A stretch of 64,000 nucleotides of DNA. Origin: Baylisascaris procyonis (lineage: Eukaryota; Nematoda; Chromadorea; Rhabditida; Ascarididae). The notes below the pieces were generated by a model. The model had not been told where the DNA came from, did no database searches, and saw only the letters and a program-made list of their open reading frames with translations. Of the stretch, positions 13,401 through 25,200 are shown one piece after another (within the stretch, counting starts at the first letter, position 1; each line of letters starts with the position of its first letter). The stretch is from contig JAZARR010000213.1 of assembly GCA_037389465.1 (NCBI GenBank), positions 5,810,501-5,874,500 on the forward strand, read 5' to 3'. The position numbers were made by a program, and so were the translations under genes.

Positions 13401-16078
13401 TCGATATCGCTTAAATAATATCACTTTTTGAGTGAATCGACAGAGAATTTTAAATTAACTCTTAACATAAAATTAATTAAATCCCATCAAACTCATTTTA
13501 CAATTACTCTCAATTACTCTCACTTTCCTCTTCTTCCCCCCACCCCCCTAATGGGCTATAATGCTGCAATTTTTTTTTGTCAATAATAAAAAATAGAGTG
13601 TTGCGAAAGACAACATTAAGCAACAATATGAACAAATCGTACGATTTTCTCCAGAAATAATATTCAAACCAACTAAGAGATGAAGGTTGAAATAGTCTAA
13701 ATTCATATAAAAAAGGTGTAAATGGCAATATTCACCTTCAGATGGCATATCTGCTCGTCAAATGGAAACCATGTGATGTCGATTTGACAGGAACTTTTAA
13801 TTATGCTAGGTGGTGCAAATAATATATCACCTGTATATTTCACCACAAAATTCACCGGAAAACTAGCATCGAATTTGTCATCTGCGCTGAAATGATAGAG
13901 ATGATGAAAATATAGCGCTTATATGTTCGAAACTGATTTCAAGCCAATAAACTATGGGTTAGAGTGTATAATGTTTACTGTGGGATTACAAAAAAACATG
14001 TCTATTTCTATTGAACTATTCCCGTCTATCAAATGCCAGTCGCTATTTTAAAGCTATTACTCGAAAGAAGTTGGGTTATTTTAATTTTCCTTTAAACTGC
14101 TGCTTAATCTTATCTAGATCATGGCGACCTATAAGAGCAAAACATTTTATAAGTAGATTTCGGTCAAGCGCAAATTCCAAATTTATCGATCGGACTTTTA
14201 TAAGATCGAGAGTTAGTTGTTACTCATGATGAACTCTGATTCTACTTGTTCCATTGTGGAAAAAATTGCTAGTTTACTTTTGTCGATCACTTTTGTCTGT
14301 GATGTGGTGCTATTTTTGACGTCTCAGATATCTTCCTTCCTCATTTTCCTATTTTCTATTCCCCTTCCCACTCCTCAAGAAAGGTCTCTCCACTTTTTCT
14401 TGTCCCTGCCACATAGGAAAATGAACTGCTAAAATTCATAATGCAAGATCGTTTGCGTGAATACCTGTTAAAGAGAAGCACGTCCGGTTTCCAGAGTTCG
14501 TTACTTGACGATGCAAAGCGAACATCGGTTATTCCACCATATTCGTTTGGATCCCATTTCATTTTATAGTCATTCCATGTCTCCAATATTGTTTATCATA
14601 ATTTAAGCAACTTTTTATTATTGTCTAGTTAAACGATTTATTATCTATCAGCCATTTGGCACCTATTTAGTCTACAGTCGAAAACGCCATTAATAACCGG
14701 AAACATTTTTCAGCAATTCGCATTTTCATCTCTTCCTCCCCCTTTACTCCTCTAATCAACAACTACATTAAATTAAAGTGTCTTGTTTTCAATGCTTTTT
14801 GCGCATAAATTGCACTGTTACTCATTGTTTTCTTTTAACAAGTATTCTTCATAACAGTTATTTTTTTAGAAATTGCTTGTAAATCGGAGAAACTATCAGC
14901 TTAAGATTTGTAGTGACCACCGCGCAATTTGATTTGTAGTGACCATTCGGTAGTTTGATTTGTAGTGACCATTCGGTAGTTTGATTTGTAGTGACCATTC
15001 AATAGTTTTAGTGAAATGTACTCAAAATTTTACCTGTTGCAGCCATATAACCAGTGTAATCACTTGATTCTTCTCATCCTATAAAATAAACCCTTTATGA
15101 ATCGGTTGATCATTTAATATTTTATTCCATTACTATTGTTCTTAAATTCCTGTCCCTGTATTCAAATATCGTTGGCAATATTTGCATAGAAATTGAAACG
15201 CATAGTACACTTCAACGATATTCCGTTTGCAATTTACTTAGAGTTTTCTTGTGAATTATCTTCAGTGATCTTCGCGAGTAATGTTTTATATTATTTTTAT
15301 ATTATTTATTAACATATTAGCATATATTAGGCAGTAATTGATTAGCATAAAAACGTCGTGGGTGATCAACGTAGTCAAGAAGAAGTGAGGTTTCACTCTA
15401 AGAAGTACCAAAAAACTTCAGAAATTGATGCAACCGAGATGCATTTATTAACGTATTATAAGGCACCTCTTTAAGTTTGCATTCAGGCAACTAATCGATT
15501 GCCCAAAAGGTGGTGGTCATTCTAGTGGTCATTTTGCGTCGATTCTTGGTCGAAATGACCATTAATTTCTAACAGACCCAATAAATCCTGGATGTAATTT
15601 GTTCATTAAATAAATGTCCTCAAACATCGAGTTATACTCTAGGCTTATTAACTGAAAAAGATGGATGCTCGAATATTGAAGCATAATTTCCCGTCTCCCA
15701 TCCCCCATCCTTGTCTCCTCCCTGGAATACTGCCTAAGGCAGTTGAAATCTAGTTGACTCCTTTCTTGGTATATGTCTGATATAGGGTATCTGCTCGCCA
15801 CATCTTTTACCATGAGAATCGAGTTTTTTGCATCAGAATCCTAATAACATCGACGCTTGGGGAACTTTTTTTTTTTTAAAGAATCTGCTCACCACATCAA
15901 CCAATTGTTGCAAAAAGATGCGTAGATTGATAACGATTGGCTCACTATGATTATAGATTGGTCTCTCATGTGGATCATAATTTTTTCGTAGATCTTGTAA
16001 TAGTCTATACTCATCGTCACTTGCAATAACTATCGAAATTATACAACATATGTAAATTACCATTAAAAATATTTGCAT
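6359..16078 (-). CDS. Nicotinic acetylcholine receptor subunit, non-alpha, ACR-16 group; 12 exons, 534 aa
   Basis: Subunit of a pentameric acetylcholine-gated cation channel at the cell surface. Exons on the minus strand: 16078-15893, 15078-15034, 14580-14465, 13886-13736, 13282-13162, 12763-12575, 12030-11944, 11432-11323, 10564-10482, 9046-8865, 7743-7599, 6548-6359. All junctions are GT-AG, all phases agree, and the sum is 1605 nt with TAA at the end. Residues 1-20 are a signal peptide (ends IAS before DDEYRLL). WNDYKMKW and the GSWTYTG tryptophan are present. The Cys-loop spans C149-C163 (QIDITWFPFDEQI between). M1 is about 239-259. M2 about 267-286 follows CGEK, so the cation-selectivity glutamate is kept. 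M3 is 300-322 and M4 490-516. The long M3-M4 loop carries MSDWMRCVFLEWMPW and an acidic run before M4. Loop C lacks the YxCC pair and the loop A tyrosine is phenylalanine, so it cannot form a canonical principal site and probably works as a complementary or structural subunit. Resembles nematode ACR-16-group non-alpha subunits (EAT-2, ACR-9, ACR-14); I cannot assign orthology. Confidence 0.95.
7423..7483. repeat. AT dinucleotide microsatellite
   Basis: About 30 uninterrupted AT units inside the last intron of the receptor gene (between the exons at 7743-7599 and 6548-6359). Confidence 0.95.
8341..8455. repeat. 23-bp tandem repeat with a palindromic GC core, five units
   Basis: Five 23-bp units, each containing GCGCCTACCAGGCGG or a close variant followed by AATTAT. 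The core CGCCT-ACC-AGGCG is self-complementary, so each unit can form a 5-bp stem. The array sits in the intron between the receptor exons at 9046-8865 and 7743-7599 and is much more GC-rich than its surroundings. Units 1 and 5 diverge more than units 2-4. Confidence 0.93.
9874..9906 (+). repeat. Dispersed hairpin repeat, copy 1
   Basis: Contains AAGCTGGCACGATATGCGC followed by TTTTTGCATC. Very similar sequence occurs at 35436-35470 (plus) and 63917-63875 (minus). It lies in an intron of the receptor gene (between the exons at 10564-10482 and 9046-8865). Family unknown. Confidence 0.55.
12118..12225 (+). mobile_element. tRNA-like SINE remnant
   Basis: An A-box-like TAGCTTAGCGG at 12126-12136 is followed about 32 bases later by a B-box-like GGGTTCGTTTC at 12168-12178, the spacing of a tRNA-type RNA polymerase III promoter. 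The sequence after the B box (TGACAAAGATTGCATTGGAG, then ATCAAGGGAA) resembles that after the B box at 24438. No clean cloverleaf forms, so this is a tRNA-derived retroposon rather than a tRNA gene. It sits antisense in an intron of the receptor gene. Confidence 0.45.
14904..15007. repeat. 26-bp tandem repeat, four units
   Basis: Four exact-length 26-bp units beginning GATTTGTAGTGACCATTCGG. The middle two are identical; the first and last diverge in their second halves. The array starts about 26 bp inside the intron that follows receptor exon 2 (15078-15034). Related TGGTCATT/AATGACCA motifs appear at 15510-15565 in the preceding intron. Confidence 0.93.
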
Positions 16079-16088
16079 TTTTATTTTT

Positions 16089-16101
16089 GCTGAAATAAAT
16101 A
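16089..16101 (-). promoter_or_regulatory. Acceptor 11 nt upstream of the receptor start codon
   Basis: On the minus strand TATTTATTTCAG ends at 16090, and the next 11 bases lead straight into the ATG at 16078. A strong acceptor so close to the start, with no earlier in-frame coding, fits either a nematode trans-splice (spliced leader) site or the 3' end of a 5'-UTR intron. It also supports the choice of this ATG, which begins an ideal signal peptide. Confidence 0.6.
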
Positions 16102-16400
16102 TATTTAAATGTTGGCAAAAAATTGAAATAATTTACGAAAATTTTTTGAAACGATTTCGATATTTATAATAATTCATCGAAGAATGCGGATAGATCAAAT
16201 GTAATTGAAAACGATACAATAGTATTTGAGAAATAGAGTTATTGTATGTACGTCTATTGGAAAGTAAAATGAGCGAACAGAAATTGAGAATGGATTTTGC
16301 AAAACATCAAGATTCGGCGAATTAGATAGATTTCTCTTTGTTTGTGGTTTTGAATAAATTCTGATTAAGGTTTCACCGGTGATTGCTTTAGAAGAAAAGA

Positions 16401-16460
16401 TTACTTACCTATGCAAAAAAGTAATAAAAATTACCTATCTATGCAAAAAAGTGATAAAAC
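16401..16460. repeat. Tandem duplication of a 30-bp unit
   Basis: Two adjacent 30-bp copies sharing CTATGCAAAAAAGT at the centre, with a few substitutions in the first and last third. Confidence 0.85.
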
Positions 16461-17208
16461 CTGATTTCATTTATGATAGCCGCGTGATACATAAGATATA
16501 TCCGGTTTTCATTCATACATTTATTATCGTCAATAAAAATCTTTGCCATCATTTCAATCAGAAATAAGGATAAGGCATCGATTTAAATCAAACATTTTTG
16601 CCACTCAAAAATCTTTAGGTTGGAATTCGAATATTGCCTTTGAAATCCAAGTAGAGCTCACTAATCAAACGCTCTTCTCGCTCATGCAATTTATCCTTTA
16701 ATCAATTTTATAAAAATAAAAAAAAGTGCAAATTTTATAGTGGTGGTTAACATATATTTTTATGCAAATATATCTCTTTAAATATGAAGTCGATGAAATT
16801 ATTATATGCAAATTTAGACTAGAATAAATAAATACGTAAAATTGAAAATAGCCGATGGTCAAAGGATAAAATGCGCCGATCACTGAGATTAATCAAATAA
16901 TCATTATTAGCGGAATAGCACAATATTAAAGTAACATCACAAAGCGATGAGTGTTATGTGGACGTACGCTCGGATTACCACGAACATCAACCGAACAACG
17001 ACCGTGCAAACATCGACGGTCGATCCTCATTGAGCGACTCACTTTATTTACTCGAGATAAAAAGCAAACTATCTCAGCACCTATCCAATCAAACTGCTTT
17101 CTTCTAATCATTGACATGAAAGACATCTCATGTAGAACAATTAGTGTTTGTTTAAATTGATCGATTATTGCTATGATTGTAATGCTTAGATATATTGATC
17201 GAAAGTTT

Positions 17209-17263
17209 GCAAACTGATTGCAAATTGATTGCAAATTGATTGCAAATTGATCGCAAATTGATC
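17209..17263. repeat. 11-bp tandem repeat, five units
   Basis: Five 11-bp units GCAAATTGATT with single substitutions (the first has ACTG, the last two end in C). The array lies upstream of the receptor gene start. Confidence 0.92.
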
Positions 17264-19238
17264 AGATATAAATTGCAATCGATTGTGATATATCGCCTCA
17301 AACTTCCGTTATTTGTTCCGTAGATTATATGAATTTAGCTAGTGGAATACAAGTACTTTCACTAATAAACCATAACGCACAAAAAGCACGATATTAGCAT
17401 TTGAAATAAGGGAATACGCTTGCCTCCCGTTGCGAGCGTTACGGTAGTTCTGCAGCAGTCGATCATCTAGCCGAAAATTTCGTCGAGGATCCGGAATAGG
17501 AGCGAGGACTGAAGGGAATTCCGAGTGGATAAGCCTCAGACTTTTCATGCATCAGAAAAAACGCCTAATCGAAGGATTTGAAAGACAAAGCATGTCAAAG
17601 GATTTAGAACGTTATGAAAATCAAAAATCTTCTATTGGTCGGTTCGCTACATTTCTGTGCGCATTTTTATGCACTTGACAACAACAATCTGCAAATGCAG
17701 CAGTGCAAACAACGATGAGTATAGCAGAAACTTTATTGCTGGTGTGTGGAAGTTCCGCTCGGAGACGATTTTCAATCTGTAACTTTCTGCTTATTGAGTG
17801 GATGTTTATTTGTTTAGTCTAACCAGTTATTTATCGCTGAAGTCTTTCTTATGGATTTGCATCCAATTGAGTAGTAGTTAGCGCATCGTCGTGTACTCAT
17901 CGAAAAGGTTATTCTCGTTCATTTCACATCCGATGAGCCGTCATTTTTCTCCTTTGTCGTTTCTTTGATGGACATTACTATGGATTCATAATTTCGACCG
18001 CGTTTATGGCGTACTTTTTGTTATGATTCCGTTAGAATAGTTAAGAAATATTGCATATGACAGATTACACTTTGAGTCTTTTATCACGATAGCTCGATGA
18101 ATATAACAATTATGCCCAGAACTTGATCTCTGGGGAGAGTGCTTTAGAAATGTGGCCGCATGTTGGCTGCGTTAACGAATCTTCGCCCCAAATGACAACC
18201 TTTACGACCGGCACTTCAGTATACCATAAGATGCAAATCTTAAAAATTTTTTGCGACATTCAAAAAACGAAGGTACCTCAGCCATGACCATCGCAGAATC
18301 AATGACTACGGGGTCGATTAGTGTGTGACGAGGCTTACAGCGCGCTGTTGTTTTGCATTTGTACTTGAATTTTCGAAGTGGATGTATAGTGCAAAGTGGT
18401 TTTCTTCCTAACGTGATTTGAACTCAGCAGCTTCCGAAAGGTGTGTAATTTTTATTGCCAAATTGGCTAGGTCGAGAGATGGTAATAATTTCTGAAATTT
18501 TGATCTAGAATGGATTTTGATACGATAAGCTGCGAGTTGCATTCAAATTGATACGGTGGATCCCACTTGAAATATGAGGCTCAAATAGTGGGCAATGAGA
18601 GCCTCTGCAATATGCGTTTGCTTTTTTTTTTCGGTTAAGCAAAAGGAACATAAAATGCATACAATGATGTTCATGTTGCATTTTCATTGAGTTCCCCTGA
18701 CACCGCGTTGAATCGATTTGAAAGGAAATATTCTGTAATCGACGATGCTGCTAAAGTTGAGAGAATTACGCCCGATGAGAGACACCGAGTGGGAGAAATA
18801 ATAATCGGAAGCGAAACCACATACTGTGAAACTCACTCGAATTGACTTGAAGAGCTGATATCTTTCAGATTTAATATCACATAGTGTGCGATGTGCACTT
18901 CTGCCAATCTGTATTTGCAATGGAAATTCTCTATACCCAATGCAAACCCTATTTATATATATCAAATGATAAGTGGTTATGTATGCATATGCCTGCGTGT
19001 CACGCTGTCTATTAGGTAGTTTCAAATCGCAAACTAATAAGGCTTGAGTTATCAAATTCGGTGATGCAATGCGCACTTTAAGATGACCCTTTGTACGATC
19101 TTCCACGTCAGTTTGTCAACTCTGGCAAGATCTGCAAACATTTGTGATAGACCAGAAAGTTTGCCTATTTTTTGCATCGATTAAATAACGACAGATATCT
19201 TGCAGGCGATTCGAACGAACAATCGGATCACTCGACGT

Positions 19239-19299
19239 ATGACAGCATTATTCCGCATGTTGTATTTCTTTTTAGCAATTTGTGAAGTTGGTTTGTTAG
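19239..19299 (+). CDS. Possible first coding exon with signal peptide, gene unknown
   Basis: An ATG opens 20 codons reading MTALFRMLYFFLAICEVGLL, a typical secretory signal: a basic residue, then a hydrophobic core. The 61-nt stretch ends at G followed by the consensus donor GTGAGT. I could not identify the following exon with certainty. A phase-1 continuation is required, and short candidates around 20283, 21164-21199 and 21254 are discussed in the findings. Family unknown; it could also be a chance hydrophobic frame beside a chance donor. Confidence 0.35.
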
Positions 19300-22200
19300 G
19301 TGAGTGGAATGGATAAGCATGTGTCCTGGCAGTTCCTCTAGCTCGCATCTCCACTTGTTCAATTTTTGAAATAAGTCCTGAACATTAGAACTTTATTCGT
19401 CCCATTATAAGAGCTCATTTAGTTGCTCTAACACCTTATTTTTGTGCATTTCCACCATCGGTAGATTTGTTATTGACTAGGAATTCTGCAAATATTTGCA
19501 TTTATTGAGCTCATTTCGTCTGCGTCATCACATTTGTATCACCACTTTTATGTGTATATCTGCTTCATTCATGTTTGGTTATCACTGCATTTCAGTTGAA
19601 AAACTTTTAATACTTTAAAATATGTATTTGTTCATCGCTTTTATGATGCATAAAATTACATGTTCTATAGAAAAAATTTATTGCAGCATTTGATTGCGTA
19701 TCGAAATTGTTGTTTGCTATCACCTAATACACGTTAACAATCACGTGATGACTTTATAATGCTAGGGCGAATAAGGCTTTTTATGTGCAAAAAAAAAAAA
19801 AAAAAACATAGCAATGTACAATTACTGCGAGCGAAATCAAAGTTTGTCATTCGTTCCGAAAATTGCAAATTTTGCAACACTTTTATATAGACGAGTTTAT
19901 AGTAGATCCCATCAAATGGTGAAATGCCGAAACCATTATTTAGATAAGTGGAGATTAATTTGAATGTTTAGAAACTGCGGTGATTTTTTTCTTTTTTCTT
20001 TTTAGAATTACAGAGTTTTTCGAGAATTTAGAGTTTTTAGAAAGTTTAAAGAAAGTTTTCTTTAGAGTTTTATAGGGAATTTCTTTTTTGGAAATTTCTT
20101 ATAATTCTCTTTCTAAAATTATTCATGAAACAAAATCATAAAGGATTAAGCGAATTTAGAAGAATGTGCTCATTTGATCGTTTTTTTTTAAAGTAACAAC
20201 AGCCAAAAATCATCGGAACCGCAAGAAAAGATAGAGGTGCATAAAGGTGAACATCCAGTTATGTTGGTTTCTGCATTCACCAGGTGTGCTGATAAGAACT
20301 TGCTAATTTATCTCAAAACAAGCGTACTGACAACCTGAAGGCAAGCTGTGGGAACATGAAAATAAACTTTAAACTATTAATTTTAATTAATAAAAGATTT
20401 TTGCATACTGAAATAATTTTATAAATTGTGTCATGGAATCCTATGCAACCGCATATTGGTTTAAAATCACCTTTATAGGTAAAGTGTCAACAACATTAGC
20501 CCTATTTCCATACAATTCAGTTCGGAGTGCTGAATATAGAACAATGAGGATGAATAATACTATAGCAGCGAGTTGTTCCCTCTTTCAAAAAATAATCGTC
20601 GTATGAACGGGTGGATTTGTTTAACACTCCGTATGTTTATAATGAAGTGCATCGTAATAGCGACACTAAAAAAATGTTGCACCGCTTGCAAATTGTTGCA
20701 AAATTTTCGCAAATCGTTGTTAAAAGTTTTTTGCAAATCGCTCTTGATGGTGAATTGATGAGATGTCAAGCCCACTCAAAGGCTTTTGTTAACTTTCAAA
20801 TATCTTAAGATGGGTATTCAATAAGTTTGAAACAAAGTTCTTCGAAAGAGCAGACAAATTGAACGTCGCTTTAGATTACTCCCGGATAGAATGCAAGTTG
20901 AGAAGTTTTTCAGAATTTTTCAAAGGAACTTGCTGGAGCTTTTGACGCAATCACAGATTAATTTCATAAGAACTTGAAGCATTTTTTGAATAGATGGAAT
21001 TCTTTCAGTGTTTTCAAGGTTTTTCGTGTGATGCATTGATGTCAGGTCAATTTGTGTGTTCGCTTCACGTTTAATTAAGCGGCTGTTTTTGTTGACTTCA
21101 AGAAATGCAATTTATCTGAGTATTGAAGTATTTCCTGAACGAATGGTAAGGTATGTTATACAGCAAGTTCATTCGCAGTGCCATTGATGAGATCAGCAGG
21201 TTGTCGTTACCTCTATATGTAAAAATTCATAGGCGTCATATAAGTCCTTTTAGGTTGACGACTCGATTTGAAGGTTGGCACGAAGCCATTCCATGTGCAA
21301 ATTTCAGAGCCATTCTATAGCTTAGATGACGCCCAACAAATTGCTTGACATTAACTACTTCAGTGAATCCAGCACTCATACATAACATTTACACAAACGC
21401 ATCAAGTATACATACAGACATGAATCGGTGCATGACCATGCACTACATACGCATGCATATATAGAGACAGACAGATACTCATATACACACACGCATGTAC
21501 ATACATGCCTGTGTGTATATGTGCACGCGTATATGCATAGGCCGAAAATTATGCCATCATGCGCTTTGCATACGCCAATGTGCAAGAGTTCGTGAGAATT
21601 ATAAAAGGGAGAAAGAAGGGGAGGGGAGGCAGCAGGATAAGGATGGATGTGAGGAGGAAGAGGAGGGGGAATAAGACTGTGAAGGAAAACCTCAGAATAG
21701 GAAGCTATAATCCTTCTTCCCTTATGGAGACTTTGCAATAAGGTTGTGCTACTAAAGTGTGATGAATAAGCGATGTGAACGCACGAGTGTGCGAGGTACA
21801 AACAAGCAAGTGGGATGCAGTTTTTGCAAGGCCAGATGTCCCCCTTTGGCCAATCGCCGCCATTCGCTTCAGCACCAGCAATTAGATGCGTTCTTCCATT
21901 TGCAAATGGCAATTCATCACCAACAAGCGCTCTCCTATCGTCGTTGTCAATCATAACGATTCGCCTAAAAAACTTCGAACGCTTACTAATGAATAAATGA
22001 AGTGGAATTTACTCATATTTATATTGCTATTAATTATTTGATTGGCAATTCATTAATTAGTTTTTTTTTTTCAATTTCAATTATACCATTCGTATATATT
22101 TTCAGAAATTGCTTTAAATATTCATTAGTAGTGTTAATTTTGATAAAACTGAAGCAAAAACCTCTTCATAGAAATTAGGTTATAGGTGGATTTATTTGTT

Positions 22201-25200
22201 GCTGGATGCTTCCGCTTAATCTTTTAGCATAACACTGCTAGTTAAAGGAGCATGTGGAGTTGCTTTTCATAGTGCATGGAACTGCCTTCAACTCCTGATC
22301 AATGCATCAGAAAATTTAAATTTTAGATGGAGTATAGGATGGTAAGTTCATGGGTAATTTATTTCCATAGATGACTAAAAGCTGTACAAGGAGTTTTGGC
22401 GCAGCGATCAATTTGGCGCAAGGACTGTGAAATAGTACAACTACTGTGATCTCCAGCTGGCAGCTAATTTTTCTGTCACCAGAACAATGGAATTTTTGCA
22501 GGAGTACATAGAAAATAAAGTTGCCACATGACCATTTAGACAACGGAGTTTGTGTGGAGCTAACAAGTAGTCAGTGGAAAGGCGCATAAGGAAAACATTT
22601 ACCAATTGTATAATTTTTCGTTCATTGTCATTGAGAGCATAATTTCAATAAATGAACAACTATTATTGTTTATCCATAAAAAGCTTCAAATCATGCCTTT
22701 ATGCTAAAAAAATGAAATTCTTTGTTTTCATAGTTTCTTTTTATACGATTACAAGCTGTTTTGCAAAATTGCATCTGCACTTTGCAAGATTGCATTGTGC
22801 ATATTACATGCGTTTCAATTTATGCCATTTGCATAAAGTTTCATGTGCATAGTTTCAAGTCAGAAACCCGTGAGGTTGAAGATGCAAAATGGGGTGAATC
22901 TAGTGTACAGCGTGGTAGGATATTCGATAGTGATACTGGAAAAAGCTGGCGTCATATGCACTTTTGCATTTCCCCGAACTGAGGGATCAAATTCTTGAGT
23001 TCACAAAAAATAACTAAAATATTGAAAATTTAGACGCTTATAATTTAACTCCTGTAAGCGATCATGCAAACCCCCACAAAATATTGTTTTTTCGTGCAGG
23101 TTCCGTGTGAACTTGAAGCGCAGAATCGAAGTCAGTATGGCATAAAGGTCTAGAAAAGTTTTGGGTTTTAAAACTCCACAATTGGTTATTGAGTGACGGA
23201 TCAGCGTAAAAATACATCAACCTGTGATCTACATCAAGTTAAACGAAATTCCCAACTACAGCTTCAACCGCTATTGAGTTGAAATAACCAAAATATAGAC
23301 AAATATAGACCGTTTGTAGCAGCACAAAGGCAGCAATGCTGTATTGCATTTTGCATATGCAAATTTACAACAGCGGATAAAAAACATATTACTGCAGAGA
23401 GTTTACAATTTGTTGACGTTTTATGAAAGTGCTATAAGCAAGCCGAATTATAAAAGCACTCATCTTGCCAATTGCTCAGCCTTTCGTTTTGCTTTCTCCA
23501 AGTTTTTGAAATGTTTCAAGCGTGATATATTTGCAAAGGTTAACACTTCAAATGCAAACACTTTTTTCCGGAATATGTTTATGCTATTAAATGCGATGGA
23601 ATAAGAACAAGAAATATATTGAAATTGAGTAGTTGCAATGAAATGCTAAATATTTTTTTAGCATTGGCCTTATTGCAATAAATACGGCGTATTTAAGACG
23701 AGTGCAATTTCGCATTTATTGGAAATTTTATTAGAAAAATTCGTTTATAAAAAAGTTTCGCAGGTCGACTTCATTAGCAATCGATCCTATCAGCACTAGC
23801 ACCAATACTGTGCGCATTCGAAAATTATATAGATGATTTGGGAAGTAAAATATCTCTATCAGTGCGGACTAGAATTTATAGTTCTTTCTCCTTTTTCATA
23901 TTTATAATTCACGTTCAGGTTAGAACGGACGCAATGAGATTTCATAGTTTACGGTCACGATCGATATTTGAGACTTTGTGTAAAAACATTATCCATAATT
24001 ATTTCGCTTAAATGAAGTGTTGAAACTTTTTTCTTTAGAATATTTTTTTAAAGTTTAAGCAGTATTTGAAAGTTGTGCATGCACTAACAACGCTTTTAAT
24101 ATTGATTGGGCGTTTGAGGCAGCGAATAAACCGTTGTGGAGAACCCACCATCTAAATCATTTCATATAATCTACCATCCCTCTTCATCGGCCGATGAGTT
24201 ACAAAGCTAATTCTGAAGGTAGGAGTAAATTAAGGGATGACTTCCCGTTGTAAAGTCATTCATATACGTAAAAGCCTTTTGAGGTTTTGGCTAAAATTTT
24301 TTAAGGAGGTGCCTCCAATGTATCCTCTTATGAAAAATAGCGAATCCGTGGGCTTCGGTGAGAGGGAAATTCAAAGGGCCATAAAGCACTGAGACTAGAA
24401 TTAGCAATGGTTTCGTAGCCTGGGGGTCAGGTTCGTTGGTTCGAATCGCTATGACAGATTTGAGGTTCAAATATGCAGGAAGATGTCAAGGGAAACCTAC
24501 AAAGCCTTCATACTGTTCAGGGCCATTATATCAATTGATTTCTGTTAAGACAGAAAACGACATAGAAGTTACCTATACAGCATCCTGATATAGAACCGCT
24601 TGCATTACTTCAATTGTATCAGCTGTACTGTTTAAATCGACGATCCACACAAATTAATGCCCTCTAAGAAGAGCATTTTTATGCACAGGGCAGGAAGAGG
24701 ACAATGAAAGAATAAGAGCCGAGAAATACCTTTATTAGATATACATTTTAATTTCATTTGTCTGCATACGGCAGGCTCCAGGCTGCTGAGTGGCTCTAGT
24801 GGGAATTTGTGCACGAATTAAATTAAATAAGCACTCAAAATTGTTGATTGATCAGCTGTCGTTCTTTATGAGTGAATTGAGGATTAAGCGAGAGAAAATC
24901 ATTTCATAATGTTCTACATCGTTCATTCACCTTAATACTTTCGGAATAATCGAGCGGTTATTGTGCACAGGTTGGTACACTTGTGTAATGCACTCACAAA
25001 TGGTTTGCATCGTGATGAACAAATCAGCGTTGCAGAGTGTTTCAGTTTACTTTTGAGATCAACGTTGAGTGGTGATGTATTTGTTTATGTTACAATGGAT
25101 ACCATTTCGTTTAGATGCTAAGAATGCCGTGCATAATTTCGTCCATATTTATTTAGAATTCCTTTCATTACTTTATTTATTGCAATCTCTAACTTCCTTG

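Larger units (their letters stand above)
16093..19238. other. Spacer upstream of the receptor gene
   Basis: Probable 5' flank of the receptor gene. It holds a duplicated 30-bp unit at 16401-16460 and an 11-bp array at 17209-17263. A GC-rich block at 17400-17540 is open on both strands. A 140-codon minus-strand open frame at 18684-19106 has no recognisable domain. No core promoter element can be named with confidence. Confidence 0.45.

Noticed and set aside
14356..14586. 76-codon minus-strand frame starting METWNDYK
   Set aside because: Not a gene of its own. It contains receptor exon 3 (14580-14465) plus read-through into the intron; the apparent ATG is not the start.
18684..19106. 140-codon minus-strand frame
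   Set aside because: No domain, no splice support and AT-rich codon use. A frame of this length is only mildly unexpected in the whole window.
21376..21954. 192-codon minus-strand open frame, the longest in the window
   Set aside because: It crosses an AC/TG dinucleotide-like stretch and a pyrimidine-rich tract that contain no stop words in any phase. The translation is low-complexity and has no recognisable domain or splice pattern.
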